A stretch of DNA of 64,000 nt from Reticulitermes speratus (GCA_021186555.1 JAJKFL010000007.1:25425177-25489176), one strand, 5' to 3'; positions 21,776 to 32,452 are shown, numbered from the stretch's first letter. The notes: generated from the letters alone by a model not told the origin. Numbers and translations: made by a program.

Positions 21776-22005
21776 TCATTCATTCAGTAGTCTGTCTTAC
21801 GACAGGTTCATAACCTCTTACAAAGCGAGTTCTCCACCGGGTGCGATCTAGTGCTTCCTCTTTCAATTTCCAGTATCCTCTCTTTTCCTTAAGGTCATCC
21901 AGTAGCTGTTTACGTCTTCTTCTTCGTCTTCCCGTCACTTCTAACCTTCCCTCTATCTTTCCTTCAACAACGTGTTTTAAAAAGCAATTCTTACTCCAGT
22001 GCACA
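21776..22005 (-). mobile_element. LINE 3' end, QLLDDLKEKR type, open frame
   Basis: The minus frame (74 residues, 21780-22004) reads KHVVEGKIEGRLEVTGRRRR, then KQLLDDLKEKRGYWKLKEEA, LDRTRWRTRFVRGYEPVVRQ and TTE-stop. A (TGAA)n tail follows at 21768-21787. It abuts the preceding LINE, so one may have inserted at the end of the other. It is the best preserved of the three copies (also 2770 and 3556). Confidence 0.88.
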
Positions 22006-22224
22006 GTAATAAATAGAATACACGAGTCTAACCAGCTCCATCCATTAAACGTTTCTTTAGTACCATGACGGTCGCACCGAAATCATCACCGTAGAATTAC
22101 GACAAATGCCAGGCAATATTACAATACGCGATATGACGACGACTGCCGCCACCTATCGCCTCACACCACAATGAAAGTCACGTCGCCTGTCCCCGTCACG
22201 TAGTCATATCTCAGTGCGAGAAAA

Positions 22225-22445
22225 TGACTGGCGAGGAATATCTTTTCGGCAAAGTGTAGTGACAGAATTTCTGTTTAAGCAGGAAATCCCCGCATCGGAT
22301 ATTTACGCACAGCCTCAACGTGCGTACGGCGACGCCTGCATGGCCGATAGCAGTGTCAGACGGTACTAAGGCACTTTAAAGACACAGACACAGACATCGA
22401 TGATCAGCCCAGTAGTGGTGGCCCGCGAACGGCATCTTATTCATA
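22225..22445 (+). pseudogene. Mariner-type transposase helix-turn-helix remnant
   Basis: The plus strand encodes RQSVVTEFLFKQEIPASDIY, AQPQRAYGDACMADSSVRR, then a stop or frameshift, then HFKDTDTDIDDQPSSGGPRT. This matches the layout of the N-terminal DNA-binding region of mariner-like transposases: a helix pair with YGD and an SSVRRW-like recognition helix, then a linker with DxPxSGRP. No DDE catalytic part was recognised downstream, and no terminal repeats were found, so only an HTH fragment survives. Confidence 0.72.
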
Positions 22446-23103
22446 TAGGAAGACACTCTTGCTTGAGCGGTATGACTTCTATTCGGGAAGCAGCCGGTTC
22501 GAATATTGGCTGGGACACCGAGTATCCTGACAGACGTTTCGTAGTTTCCCCGAATCCCTCAATTCAAATCCGTGATAGCAGCACAAATGAAACGTTGATG
22601 GCTTCCTTACACGCCCTTTCTAGTAATAATTCTACAATTCGCGCCGTACAATCTGCGACACTAACCGCGAGGTGAATAATTTAGCGTCACATATTAATCC
22701 TTGTTACGTAGAGAACTGGATGAAGTAGCGAAGAGCATGATCTAATGGCGCAGGCTTGATAGCACAACACACCTTCCGAGTTTCAGACGACGAATATCTT
22801 AAACAAGCTGAAGGACCAGCAGCCTCTGTTGAAGCAAATGTACTCCATCAGCGGGTAATGCATTACCGCACTTCACCCTGTGTAATAAATGTTATAAAAA
22901 TTAATGGTAAATTAATTTTCGCGTTACGAATTTTCGCTTGAAGAATATATTTCGAAGAAAGCATCGCGTTCGTTAACCGAGGGTGCAATGCGCTCAAATT
23001 TCTAAGACACTCTATGACGCGTTGCCAATGACGTTTGTGTCACCTACTGCAGGGAAATACTAACAACTGCTAGTACAGTCACCTGCAAAGTGTGAACCTA
23101 AGA
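22446..23103. other. No recognisable feature beyond the mariner remnant
   Basis: The plus frame at 22400-22675 runs through the remnant in the wrong frame. Nothing else supported. Confidence 0.4.
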
Positions 23104-23118
23104 ACGGTCTACTCAATA

Positions 23119-23414
23119 AAGATAAAGTAAAAGATAAAGTTCTCCCTACAACTGGCCATGAAGGCCCAGAGGGGGAGTAGAGGTATAGATCTACTCTTTC
23201 TTTAACCTCGGCGCTAGATGGGGGTGGGTGGTCAACTCCACGCCCCGGCCGCTTTACCCCCGGGAAAGAGACCCGGTACCCATTGTATAGGAGGCTGGGT
23301 GGGCCCCAGGGCCGGTCTGGACGGGTGCTGAAAATCTCGTCCCCACCGGGATTCGATCCCCGGACCGTCCAGCTCGTAGCGAGTTGCTATACCGACTGAG
23401 CTATCGCGGCCCAC
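23119..23414 (-). mobile_element. SINE family B with 15-bp target duplication
   Basis: ACGGTCTACTCAATA occurs exactly at 23104-23118 and 23415-23429, so the boundaries are firm. On the minus strand the head GGGCCGCGATAGCTCAGTCG carries a perfect A box, and GGGGATCGAATCCCGG serves as B box. The body continues to GAGTAGATCTATACCTCTAC and a (GATAAA)-type tail. This is the youngest-looking family B copy and a good reference sequence. Confidence 0.95.
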
Positions 23415-23667
23415 ACGGTCTACTCAATACTAAAGAAAAACGAATTTTAGGAAATGTTTGTCGTTATTTTAATTAAAGGCAATTACTATCCTCGTGACAT
23501 TCAAAATTTTCAAAGTTCACCACTGAACCCAATCATGAGGCATTTTTTGTTCCCACAACCTCTTTCACCTAGATCCTTCTTAATGTTATCCACCGACCTC
23601 CCTACTCGCCTTAAAGGTGACCACCGCCCAACAGATATCCATACGAACATTATGTCAATAACCAAAG

Positions 23668-23945
23668 GTAAAGGTAAAGTTGTCCTCTTTGTACGACATG
23701 AAGGCATGTGACAGAAAGTTGGCAGATCTCCACTCATTCTTCACCTTGGTGCTGTAGGGGTGAGTGGTCATGTTGAGGCCCCCAGTCGCTTTACATTCGA
23801 GGAAACAGCCCCACTTAACAGGATGCTAGGTGGGCCCCACCCCGGTCTGGATCCTTTGGAAACCCAGAAAACTTTGCTGACCCTGCCGAGAACCAAACCA
23901 AGAACCGTCACTTGTCCAGCCCGTAGCCTAACCACCACACAAACT
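23668..23945 (-). mobile_element. SINE family B, old diverged copy
   Basis: Follows family B order on the minus strand (GTCGTACAAAGAGGACAACT tail side, GGCCCCCAGTCGCTTTACA and GATGCTAGGTGGGCCCCA as read on the plus strand) but differs at many positions. The head (GTAGCCTAACCACCACACAA) has lost the A box. Confidence 0.7.
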
Positions 23946-24614
23946 ACAGCTTGCCATTACCTCAACAGGCACACTTCAAAACACGACGCCATATCCTGTA
24001 ATATTGCGTTATCAGCGTCGGAAGCCGCAGGGGCAAAGTGAAAGGATCTTTCAGAGTGCAGAGCATTTTAAGGACTTACAAACCACTAGAAAGGACGTCT
24101 GCAGCTGACATAGGGGAGCAGCAGTCAAGTGTTGCTCCCTGAAGCTCGCACGCAGAAATTCCAGCAACGTAGCACGCGTGTTCCACCTACCAGCACTTGT
24201 GGTTCAAGTATTCGTAGGCTATATGCAATAAACGGTTAAGACTATGTGAAAGGATACAATCAGGACGCGCAGTTCCTACACGTACTAAACACTAAGTATT
24301 GGTGAATCATAAGAAATAAGTGGTATTATTTTAAATATAAACGTCGCAAATAAATAAATGCATTAAATAAATAAAAATAAATTGCAAATTGAGGGGTATG
24401 GGCAGTGGTGGAATACAAAGTGCAAAAATACCGAGTCTTATAATGTGGTGATTTATGAACTGAATAAACCATAGCCTTACCACAACAACCAGAGCTCTGA
24501 GTCTCCACAGTATTATACAGGGTCACTATTCTATCTGTCAAACCCAGATGTCACTTCCTGTCAGTCGCTTATCGTATTAACTAACCCACATACTGGACTG
24601 CTAACATGTGAATC
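23946..24614. other. No recognisable feature
   Basis: Nothing supported. Confidence 0.4.
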
Positions 24615-24660
24615 TGAATAGCGGCGGTAAGTAACGCATGATGTTTGTCAGATAAAATAC
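24615..24660. mobile_element. Solo end of MITE family G
   Basis: GAATAGCGGCGGTAAGT followed by GTTTGTCAGATAAAATA matches one arm of the inverted-repeat element at 62370-62512. The other arm is not seen. Confidence 0.5.
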
Positions 24661-24712
24661 GGTCCCTGTACAGTCAAAAGCTACAGGGTTCACCATCCCA
24701 GTACATGTAATA

Positions 24713-24750
24713 TGGATTGATGACAAACAATTTTGCTCGAAACGTATCCC
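24713..24750 (+). ncRNA. Hammerhead-like motif with ACGT stem III
   Basis: TTGATGA at 24717-24723 (C-to-U change at the first core position), weak stem II (CAAA/TTTG), GAAA at 24739-24742, ACGT palindrome, U-A site, and a 3-bp stem I (GGA/TCC). No surrounding palindrome was detected. Confidence 0.5.
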
Positions 24751-25171
24751 CACTGTATAATAAATATATTCTAATATACTGCAATTGTATTTAAACTATA
24801 TGTTACTTTCATTCATTAACGTCTTAATAGGTAGTGGTAACCATATTATGCCACGTGGCTGCATGTGACGGAACTCATCACTTGTTAGTTTCAATTGGTT
24901 CTCCGAACACTTAACGATAACTGTCCTCAAAACCAATACCCAAAGTAACTTCATAAAACACGGGCCTATGTGATTTGTTCTCTGCGAGGTATGACCCAGA
25001 TTTGTGTACAGTATTCTGAACCTTTTCGCCTGTTACAGGGTTAACAGGAGTCGTTCAGTCGGTATGTCGAGCTCCATTACGGGATCACGACCAGCATTAT
25101 CCAGAGCATTCCGTCATACAGAGTGCGGAAACAGAATGTGACTATTTTCAGATCTGTTTTGATAAATTGAT

Positions 25172-25587
25172 CGAATATAAGAAACACAAAAAATTACGCA
25201 GTATCAGCAGTAAAATGTCCTTTAATATCCGCCTTTTATTTCTTAAAAATTACGTTTCTTAATTGGTCTCCCTGGCATGCAGTGCATTCCTGTAATCGTG
25301 ATCGGAAATTAACCGTAACTGCACAAAGGCACACAACTTGCAGTACGTTAGTTACAGTTCAGTTCTCAATATCGTCACGTTAAGGGACGAAAGGGCAAGT
25401 TAGGGTCGAAATTAGAGCCACTGATAAACGTCTGCTGCGAAGTTACGGTTAATTGCCGATCACAATTACAGGGCTGTACTGCGTGACAGGAAGGCCACTC
25501 AGATGATTAATTTTGTTAAATAAAAAGAATATACACTGGCATTTTACTTCTGATACTGTGTAATTTTTCTTTGTTTCTTATATTCAA
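25172..25587. mobile_element. Foldback/MITE element without hammerhead
   Basis: Imperfect inverted repeats of about 150 bp: the left arm begins GAATATAAGAAACACAAAAA and ends near ATTAACCGTAACT; the right arm mirrors it from AGTTACGGTTAATTGCCGAT to CTTATATTC. The middle (about 25330-25430) is unpaired. No transposase and no hammerhead blocks, so it belongs to a different foldback family. No clear target duplication. Confidence 0.8.
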
Positions 25588-26221
25588 CCCGATTCGTGAA
25601 AGCAGCTGTCTGACAATAGTCACAGTCTATTGCCGCATCCAGCATATTGGCTATTACAGTAACAGCTGTTTATCCGGCACCTCTGGGACCAAAGTGTTTC
25701 CGGATATCGCAATATTCCGGTTAACAGAACGTTATACGTAATGTGTATCTCCGTGTTATTAACGACGTCATGGACAGACCTAACTATTCAATTTGTCACT
25801 TGACACATTGTCCTGCTTTCCCCGTCGCAATTTCTTTCCCCTTTTAACCACTACTTACGTAAAGGGGTGTGCGTATAAACCAAAAAAGAAAAACCAACAG
25901 GACCAAAATACGCACTTTGCTATCGTTATCTTAACAGTTCCCTTTACTTCATAAACTCCAGCTTTTTGTACTCTCGGAATCTGTCCTGGTTGTTACCGGT
26001 AGACGGAATATCAAAACATAAGGAGCCTGTGTAAATTTCCGGATAAATCAGCTTCTACATTTTGCTCTCCTACTTACAATGATCGAAGGATAGAGAAAAG
26101 CGACAGAACTAAGGACAGCACGAAAGGAAGAAAAAATTAAACTAAGGGAGAAGAGACACAGAAATAAAGAGAAACAACGAAATAAAGGGCACTGGAACTG
26201 CGAGGAAATTTATGCTACATG
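25588..26221. other. No recognisable feature
   Basis: Purine-rich stretch at 26085-26190 without coding content. Confidence 0.4.
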
Positions 26222-26305
26222 CTGATATGCGGACTGGTGGTTGATGGTAGTTGATGGCAGTTGGGTTGATGGTGGTTGATAGTAGTTGATGGTGTGATAG
26301 CTTGA
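26222..26305. repeat. GGTTGATGGTAGTTGATG minisatellite
   Basis: Irregular repeats of GTTGATGGT and AGTTGATGG units. The minus-strand frames reading SPSTTINHHQ arise from the repeat. Confidence 0.8.
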
Positions 26306-26862
26306 TGGTAACTGAGCTCTTCGTTCCTAACAAGTAACAGGATACTGGGTGCATTCAGAATTACGTGGTACAATTCACTCTCATGCTTGACGATAACATG
26401 AGACATGTAACAGTTTTGCAAGCAATCTGCGGCCCAATTTCAATCTATTTAAATCAGCATGGTTCTGCCTACCGCAAAATCCCAGTTAAATGGTTTCAGT
26501 TTAACTAACGTTTTTAATTTTTGGTCACGTGTCAAAGTACAACGAACCTCATTATGAAGTTCAACGACACTAGCGCCACTTGACACTTTAAAGCATAGTG
26601 GCAATTATACGAACCAGCTGCTTTAACGTTAAAGCCCTGCACTTTCTGCACAAAGTGTACTTGTGATCCGTACGATCCTCAGAACGAACAGAATTCCCTA
26701 CACAGCATTAACCAACTGGTACTTGTAATAAAGAATGTCGGCGTTTTCTGTGGATATGAAACAAATTTGTAAATACTCGTTACACGGAGTTTTGTATGCT
26801 TGAAGGGGGTAACTCCAAACCTAACATCACCCTGAATCTATTTCTAGTTCTACATAAAAACA
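26306..26862. other. No recognisable feature
   Basis: Nothing supported. Confidence 0.4.
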
Positions 26863-26915
26863 ACCCCCCCCCCCCCCCCCCCCCCCGCTGCCGCCGCCAC
26901 CACCACCGCCGCAGT
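26863..26915. repeat. Poly(C) tract followed by CCG/CCA triplets
   Basis: About 24 C residues, then GCTGCCGCCGCCACCACCAC-type triplets. A low-complexity frame results on the minus strand. Confidence 0.85.
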
Positions 26916-27609
26916 TTTATTTTTGTGAACAACATGTCACTTGTATACAGTTCACAGATCACTTAGACTATGTTACGTTACATTTGTCCCGTATAATTTC
27001 AAAAGCCTCGCACCGTCGCCATGTTTTTAATTCTTCACTTACAAACAACATTTTATATGAACAGTGTAGGTATGTCTTATCATGTATCTCCGTGACAAAT
27101 TTCATAAGCCTAGCGCCAATGGTTGATCAGTTGCCGCCCTCAGACTGAGGGCTAACCAAATTTTTCGCACAGCGACCACGTTACTTTACTCTACAAAAAT
27201 ACTGCCTCAATAAAGTTGCATATTTTGCACGCTCTATTACTATCTGCAATTTAAAAACCGTGAAGTAACTGGCACTAGTGGCGCTCGCATCTCAAATGTT
27301 CGCCCGTCCGCCATATTGTTGTTACTGATTCAGGGAATTAAGAAGTATGGAGCTGGGTTGCCTGCTAATAGTATTAACATTCGTAACTAGATTAATGAAA
27401 CTTAAATGGTTAAATGTTGATGTAAGTCAGACGCAAGCGCAGTACGGTGATCTCATAAGCCCATTATTTTCCTTCTTAGGAAGAAGAACAGGGTAAGAGC
27501 CAAAGTAAGATTCAAATCACACGGCGAAAACAAAAGTTCTGAGACAGTTTTTGACACAGAACATGCAATGAAAGGGGTTATAGCGATCAAAATATTGTTC
27601 GAGGGTTGT

Positions 27610-27935
27610 AAGTCGCGAGAAATAAAGGACCAGAGAGGGCGATAATCAGTGGCAAGGAGAAGAAGTGGACGGAGTAGGGTAGGAAGCAAAAATAAAGGAA
27701 ACAGGAAATGAAGAATGGACGGAAATATGTAAAGATGTAAGAGGGAGAAGTGCGCAGGGAATATAAGGGGAAGAAAGCGGTGAAGGTAAAAAATAATGGA
27801 TGGAAAAATGTAAAGAAATGAAAGCGACAAGTGTAGAGGGAAAAGGAAAGTATGAAAGAGGCGAAGAGAAGAAGAATGGACGGATATACGTAAAGAAATA
27901 AAAGGGGGAAGTGTAAAACGGGAGAAGAAAAGAGA
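27610..27935. repeat. Purine-rich degenerate tandem repeat
   Basis: Three or more degenerate units of about 90 bp containing GAAGAATGGACGGAAATATG, GTAAAGAAATGAAAG and GGGGGAAGTG. The 218-residue minus frame over this region (FLSLSLFFSRF and similar) is a by-product; its N-terminus reads the palindrome at 27991. Confidence 0.7.
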
Positions 27936-27990
27936 CAAAGAAAGGAAAATAAATTCTAAAAGAGTTCTGACGATGTTATATAACATTGAC

Positions 27991-28231
27991 AACCAATTGT
28001 CTTCTGGACTTTGTCCATCGTCTGGATAAAACACTAAAATATAATATAAAATCACGACGTTTCGGAAGCTGGTTCTTTTTCCGTCTTCAGGTGATGGGAG
28101 GGGAGACACCTACTCAGATGGGTCCTTTTTGACTCAGCTAATCTCAATCACTGAATCCGAAACGTCGTGATTTTATATTATATTTTAATATTTTATCCAG
28201 ACGATGGACAAAGTCCAGAAGACAATTGGTT
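27991..28231. mobile_element. Foldback element, hammerhead intact in left arm
   Basis: Arms of about 75 bp (AACCAATTGTCTTCTGGACT... at left, mirrored at right to AATTGGTT) match with about two differences. The left arm carries a complete hammerhead on the minus strand. The right arm keeps ATCAC, GAAACGTC and GTGAT but has lost most of CUGANGA and stem II. The ends differ from the CCAACAAATGCACT family, so this is a separate subfamily. Confidence 0.88.
28051..28095 (-). ncRNA. Hammerhead ribozyme, complete consensus
   Basis: Minus strand: stem I ATCAC/GTGAT (5 bp), core CTGAAGA (28084-28090), stem II GGAA/TTCC with a purine-rich loop, GAAA (28060-28063 complement), stem III reduced to the palindrome ACGT, and cleavage triplet GUC. 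A stem III of two pairs with no loop cannot close in one molecule; the self-complementary ACGT would let two copies pair, as described for minimal hammerheads of Penelope-like elements. Activity is inferred, not shown. Confidence 0.85.
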
Positions 28232-28719
28232 CTCGAAGAGAGGAAAAGTTCAAGGAAGAAACCATCTACACTCAATACCATTTAAATTAAGGCTCTACAG
28301 ATATTTTTACCTGGACAATAAGGAAGCAGGGTGTAACGGTGTGGATGGATCCACGCGGCTCAGAATGGAGTTCTGTGAACACGGCACAGGACCTTCGGAC
28401 ACGGTACACATGGGAACTTCTTGGCTGCTACAGCATCGACTTCAGGCACGGAGTTGCTCAGTCAGGAGAACGTTCCTGCTCTATCTGTCAGCTCCAATGA
28501 CTGCTTTGCAGCATGTCCAACGATTTGCTTGAAGCTACCGACCAGAGGGCCACTCGTGGTCAAAATACAAACAACTTGTCCGCCTGGTCAGCTTGTCGTT
28601 TTTAAGTACGACTGGTTTGACATGGACCTACCTACAAGGAAATTTTAATTTCCGGTTGTGTACATCCGGTAATGAATCCTGATCGCCACACAAATTATGT
28701 CATAATGAGACAAAGTAAA
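28232..28719. other. No recognisable feature
   Basis: Frames at 28167-28648 start inside the palindrome and show no domain. Nothing supported. Confidence 0.4.
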
Positions 28720-28729
28720 GGGTAACTAA

Positions 28730-28997
28730 GCCGATGCCAGTGGCCGCACGGTCTAAGGCGTGGGTCTGCGGCCGCTCGCTTGCTGGGATTGTGGGTTCGA
28801 ATCCCGCCGGTGGCATGGATGTCTGTCTCTTGTGAGTGTTGTCTGTTGTCAGGTAGAGGTCTCTGCGACGGGCTGGTCACTCTTCCAGAGAAGTCCTACC
28901 GAGTGTGGTGTGTCTAAAGTATGTGATCGCAGAACTTCGAAAAAAATAGAGGCTGCCTAGGCCCCCAAGGGGCTGTCGAGCCATAGGGGGAAAAAAG
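28730..28997 (+). mobile_element. SINE family A with 10-bp target duplication
   Basis: GGGTAACTAA flanks both sides (28720-28729, 28998-29007). The head GCCGATGCCAGTGGCCGCAC, B box GGGTTCGAATCCCGCC, body GAGGTCTCTGCGACGGGCTG and 3' end GGGGCTGTCGAGCCATAGGG are all present. Confidence 0.95.
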
Positions 28998-29026
28998 GGG
29001 TAACTAATTAAGCATCAGGGCAAGAG

Positions 29027-29190
29027 TATCATATAGGTAAGTGGAGGTATTGATCCCATCTTTCTTAACGTTTGGCATGACATGGACGTGAGCTGCTACC
29101 TGCACGCCCACGAGCTTTCCCGGTAACCATTGGACAAGCAGCTGGGCGGGCCCCAGAGAGTATGGACAGTGACAAAGAGGAAACACCAGC
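29027..29190 (-). mobile_element. SINE family B, remnant
   Basis: Partial minus-strand match: GGTAACCATTGGACAAGCAG followed by CTGGGCGGGCCCCAGAG, in family B order. Head lost. Confidence 0.5.
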
Positions 29191-29369
29191 CACCGTCGAG
29201 AAGTGAAGCCTGATTGCGCTGTAATGCTGACAGAGCTGTGGGCTCATTAATATGTGGTCCTCGCGAACTACTTTACTGCCCTTAAATCTTGCACAGAGGT
29301 CTTCGTTAATACGAATAAACCAATTATTTTATGCAGTCAGTACAACAGATATAATAATAAGAATAATTA

Positions 29370-30050
29370 TTATTATATTGTCTCCTGTCACAGGCCTTTT
29401 CTTGCTGGTACTCCTCCTGAACCAACGGTGATCCCCACCGCTCAGGCTTCAAGTTTCAGACTGCAGTACTTTCCGTATTACGTGTGATGTTCCAAGTACA
29501 GCTGTCTTTTGTAGTGAATCTATTGAATGTTTTACTGCTATGGCTTCCAAATTTTTCTTTAAACCTTTTGTTACTATTCCGGTGGCTCCAGTTACTACCG
29601 ATATAATCATACACTTCATGTTCCACATTCGTTTTATCTCTATACACAAACTGTTGTATTTATTCCTTTCACACTGTTGACACCGTGCATCTTCGTCATA
29701 TTAAATTAGGTTATAGACCAACTGATGCACACTAAAACCACTTTTTAAGTAGCTTTATTATTAAAATTGTTAAAATTGTACCCCTACACGTGTTTCGATC
29801 CAAGGACGATGATCCTAGGATCGAAACACGTGTAGGGGTACAATTTTAACAATTTTAATAATAAAGCTACTTAAAAAGTGGTTTTAGTGTGCATCAGTTG
29901 TTGTATTTAATTTCTTCTCTGCTTCCTTTTGCATGACATTTCTGTCTTCTGGTATTGCTACATCTATCAGTATGCATGTTTTCTCTTTTTGTTTTTAATT
30001 ATTATATCTGACCTATTTGCTGCAACTTCTCTCTCTGTGTACCCCTTGAT
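29370..30050 (-). mobile_element. LINE reverse-transcriptase 3' end split by a palindrome
   Basis: Minus strand before the insertion (30048 to 29910): NRSDIIIKNKKRKTCILIDV, AIPEDRNVMQKEAEKKLN. After it (29653 to 29370): YNSLCIEIKRMWNMKCMIIS, VVTGATGIVTKGLKKNLEAI, HSIDSLQKTAVLGTSHVIRK, VLQSET-stop-SLSGGDHRWF, RRSTSKKRPVTGDN and an ATT-rich tail. This is the conserved C-terminal region of a non-LTR reverse transcriptase, of a type different from the YGxETWSLT LINE. One stop (TGA, probably from TGG) and the palindrome at 29663-29900 inactivate it. Confidence 0.88.
29663..29900 (+). mobile_element. Foldback element, perfect 82-bp arms, 9-bp target duplication
   Basis: Inserted in a LINE: TTGTATTTA occurs at 29654-29662 and 29901-29909. 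The element is 238 bp: a 56-bp left extension with GACACCGTGCATCTTC, then an exact 82-bp inverted repeat (29719-29800 and 29819-29900) around an 18-nt loop. The arms contain the ACACGTGT and GAAAC blocks and GGGGTAC, the 3' half of a hammerhead; the loop holds GGACGATGATCC, a damaged core. Exact arms imply recent insertion or ongoing arm homogenisation. Confidence 0.95.
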
Positions 30051-30068
30051 TATTATTATTATTATTAT
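30051..30068. repeat. (ATT)n microsatellite
   Basis: ATT triplets immediately before the SINE target duplication. Confidence 0.8.
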
Positions 30069-30080
30069 TATTTAGTTAAG

Positions 30081-30350
30081 GCCGATCCCAATGGCCGTGC
30101 GGTCTAAGGCGTGGGTCTGCGGCAGCTCGCTTACTAGGATTGTGGGTTCGAATCCCACCGGAGGCATGTATGTATGTCTCTTGAGAGTGTTGTGTGTTGT
30201 CAGGTACAGGTCTCTGCGACTGGCTGATCACTCGTCCAGAGGAGCCCTACCGACTGTGGTGTGTCTAAAAAAGTGTGATAGTGAAGCGTCAAAAAAAAAA
30301 ACGAGGCGGCAAAGGCCCCCAAGGGGCTGTCGAGCCATTTGAAAAAAAAA
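30081..30350 (+). mobile_element. SINE family A with 12-bp target duplication
   Basis: TATTTAGTTAAG at 30069-30080 and 30351-30362 bounds the copy. Head GCCGATCCCAATGGCCGTGC, B box GGGTTCGAATCCCACC, 3' end GGGGCTGTCGAGCCATTTG and an A-rich tail. Confidence 0.95.
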
Positions 30351-30819
30351 TATTTAGTTAAGTTCATCCGATTAACCACGGGTTGTCGACGGCGGTATAC
30401 CTTCTGCATTCAACACACGTAATATTCACAGACCTTTTATCTTATTAAACCATTTACAGCCGACAGCCTGCATCTTACCGTCAGCTGTTTCCGGCTTTAA
30501 AGTTACACGAACAGTGACATTATCAGCGTGACTGCACTTTCACAAAGATAACGCTCACTGACATGGCTGCCGCTAATACCCAAGATGCATTGCGATGCGT
30601 GGACATATCTTACCCAATTGCCGCATCTTATCAGCAACTTCTACTGCTAAAAAAAAAGAGGGTACTTCGTCTTACCCCACCACCCTGTTCTGCCCCATGT
30701 CACCGTATATATTTAACTTTGTCTAGCTATCTACCTAAGTGTATTATTAGACCTTCGTTAGTAAATTACTATTTTCCTACAAACTATCTCTTCATTCATA
30801 TTCAAAGCTTTATTTAAAA

Positions 30820-31033
30820 ATTCCGTCCTCCAATTTCTAGTTTCCGAACAGTTCAACAGTACGTGTTTGACCTCTTCTTCACCTAAACCAGTTTTTCCTT
30901 TCCCCCCCTCCCTTTTTTTTTCTCGCGGACCCCTTTTGGCTTCGAAAAATAACCACGGATCCTCACATCCTTGCTCACGTAAATATAGTATGTCCGGATG
31001 ATAGGTGTCCAAAATTAATAATTTGCATCTCAA
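30820..31033 (-). pseudogene. LINE ORF C-terminal fragment (HVLLNC motif)
   Basis: The minus frame contains EEEVKHVLLNCSETRNWRTE and FLNKALNMNEEIVCRKIV, matching the cysteine/histidine tail (HxLLxC) common at the end of Jockey-like or related LINE ORFs. Upstream residues include a low-complexity REKKREGGKGK insertion. Clade not assigned. Confidence 0.6.
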
Positions 31034-32230
31034 AATTTATTTTCGATACTTACGAATACATACCAGTAGCGTATGTAACAATGCACTGTATGACTTCACC
31101 TTAATTAAACTGATTGTCCCTCGCTTCGTGGGCACAGGGAGTTTCTAAATTAGATATTCTAACGATCATATGAAATAAACTCACTGCCAATTAAACAAGT
31201 TCCGCGATTATTTTTAACAAAACATTTATCCTTTAATTTAAAAAATGTAAACTTGAAAGTAGCCATTACGGAAAGGTATCCACGGATCCCCTGGAAACGG
31301 GGAACTTTGGAAACCACTGACCTACATATAATGACCATCATCCATTATCTACTTTAAATGTAACACTTCTAAAGCCTAGTGTTTAGTATACGTACTACCA
31401 GATTTAACATTAAAAGGTATGAATTATGTCCACGCAGTGTATTTATATGCCCTGTATGTTACAACATGCAGGGATTGTTTCCCTATATCGTGTTAAACGG
31501 TTGAACTTTCTAACACAAATCCATTTTTTAGAGAATGGATAATGAAAACATTGTTAGACAGCAAACTGATATATGCATATGTGCAGCCAGAATGTTCGAC
31601 GTAAGTCAAGACAGGGCGAGTCGAACGCGTGGAGAAATTAAGACGAAAAAGGAAGCCATCTTGAATACACAGATGTCAGCCAATTTTAATGACTGACACG
31701 TCAATCAAACATCAGTACACACAAACAAACTGTGTACACGTGTATTCGTTCTGCCCGTTCCTACAATGCAGTGACTGAAGTGACAATAGGCTGTCCGTAT
31801 CTCCATCCATCCCCGCGTGGCGTTTATCGCCGAAACTACTAGACATTATTTCTATGCAATTCCAAATCCTCGCTGGAATTTGTCAGGAATTTTTAACTGT
31901 GGCATTTTCAAAATCTAGTACAGGGTCATAATTTCACATGCCAACTGTCGGTTACTATTTCCCGTAGGTCTAGTTTCCTGTATTAAAGTAGCCCATTCAG
32001 TCGACCACCGTCCGCCGACGGAGTAGCGGCAATAAGTGAAAAACGATAGTTTTCAGACAAAAATGATGACCCTGTATTATATTTTGACACTTTATGAATA
32101 ACCTAGAATAAAATACTTTAAAATAATGTATTTAAAATACTGTATTTTGTATCTATACATTTCAACAAAACTGCGATTTATTACAGCACTAAGTACTTCG
32201 ATACCACAAACTGTATCATAATTCATTATG
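31034..32230. other. No recognisable gene
   Basis: About 1.2 kb of AT-rich DNA. A phrase near 31833-31880 (CCGAAACTACTAGACATT, then ATGCAATTCC) faintly resembles family D. Nothing firm. Confidence 0.4.
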
Positions 32231-32260
32231 TGTTAATGATTGGTGTGTGTGTGTGTGTGT

Positions 32261-32300
32261 CTGACGATGGCGGTCGACCGCCGAAACATGTAGCAGTGGA
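32261..32300 (+). ncRNA. Hammerhead ribozyme motif beside a (GT)n tract
   Basis: CTGACGA at 32261-32267, a strong stem II (GGCGG TCGA CCGCC, 32269-32282), GAAA 32283-32286, ACATGT 32286-32291, U-A site ending at 32292. The stem I 5' strand is replaced by (GT)n at 32243-32260, which does not properly pair with GCAGTGG. The core is otherwise consensus. It sits directly upstream of the palindrome at 32319. Confidence 0.75.
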
Positions 32301-32407
32301 TTAACATTATGTGTATGTTTCACGTTGTATTCACTGTGCATTTTGTTAAACAATTAAAAGATTTATTAAACCAACATGTGCACTATATTCTTATAGCCAA
32401 GTCAATC

Positions 32408-32452
32408 ACCCCTACATATGTTTCGGCCTATAACAGGCCATCTTCAGGGGGT
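32408..32452 (-). ncRNA. Hammerhead ribozyme, complete consensus
   Basis: Minus strand: stem I ACCCC/GGGGT (5 bp), core CTGAAGA (32441-32447), stem II GGCCT/AGGCC (5 bp, GTTAT loop), GAAA, stem III AC/GU closing an AUAU loop (palindrome ACATATGT), and U-A cleavage site. Every core position fits CUGANGA...GAAA...UH. Best candidate for activity in the window, together with 55508-55550. Confidence 0.88.

Noticed and set aside
27453-28109. 218-residue minus-strand frame rich in F, L and S
   Set aside because: Composition comes from a purine-rich tandem repeat, and its N-terminus reads a foldback arm.
28721-29007. CRISPR-like or phage attachment repeats
   Set aside because: The direct repeats here are SINE target duplications, and the window is eukaryotic.
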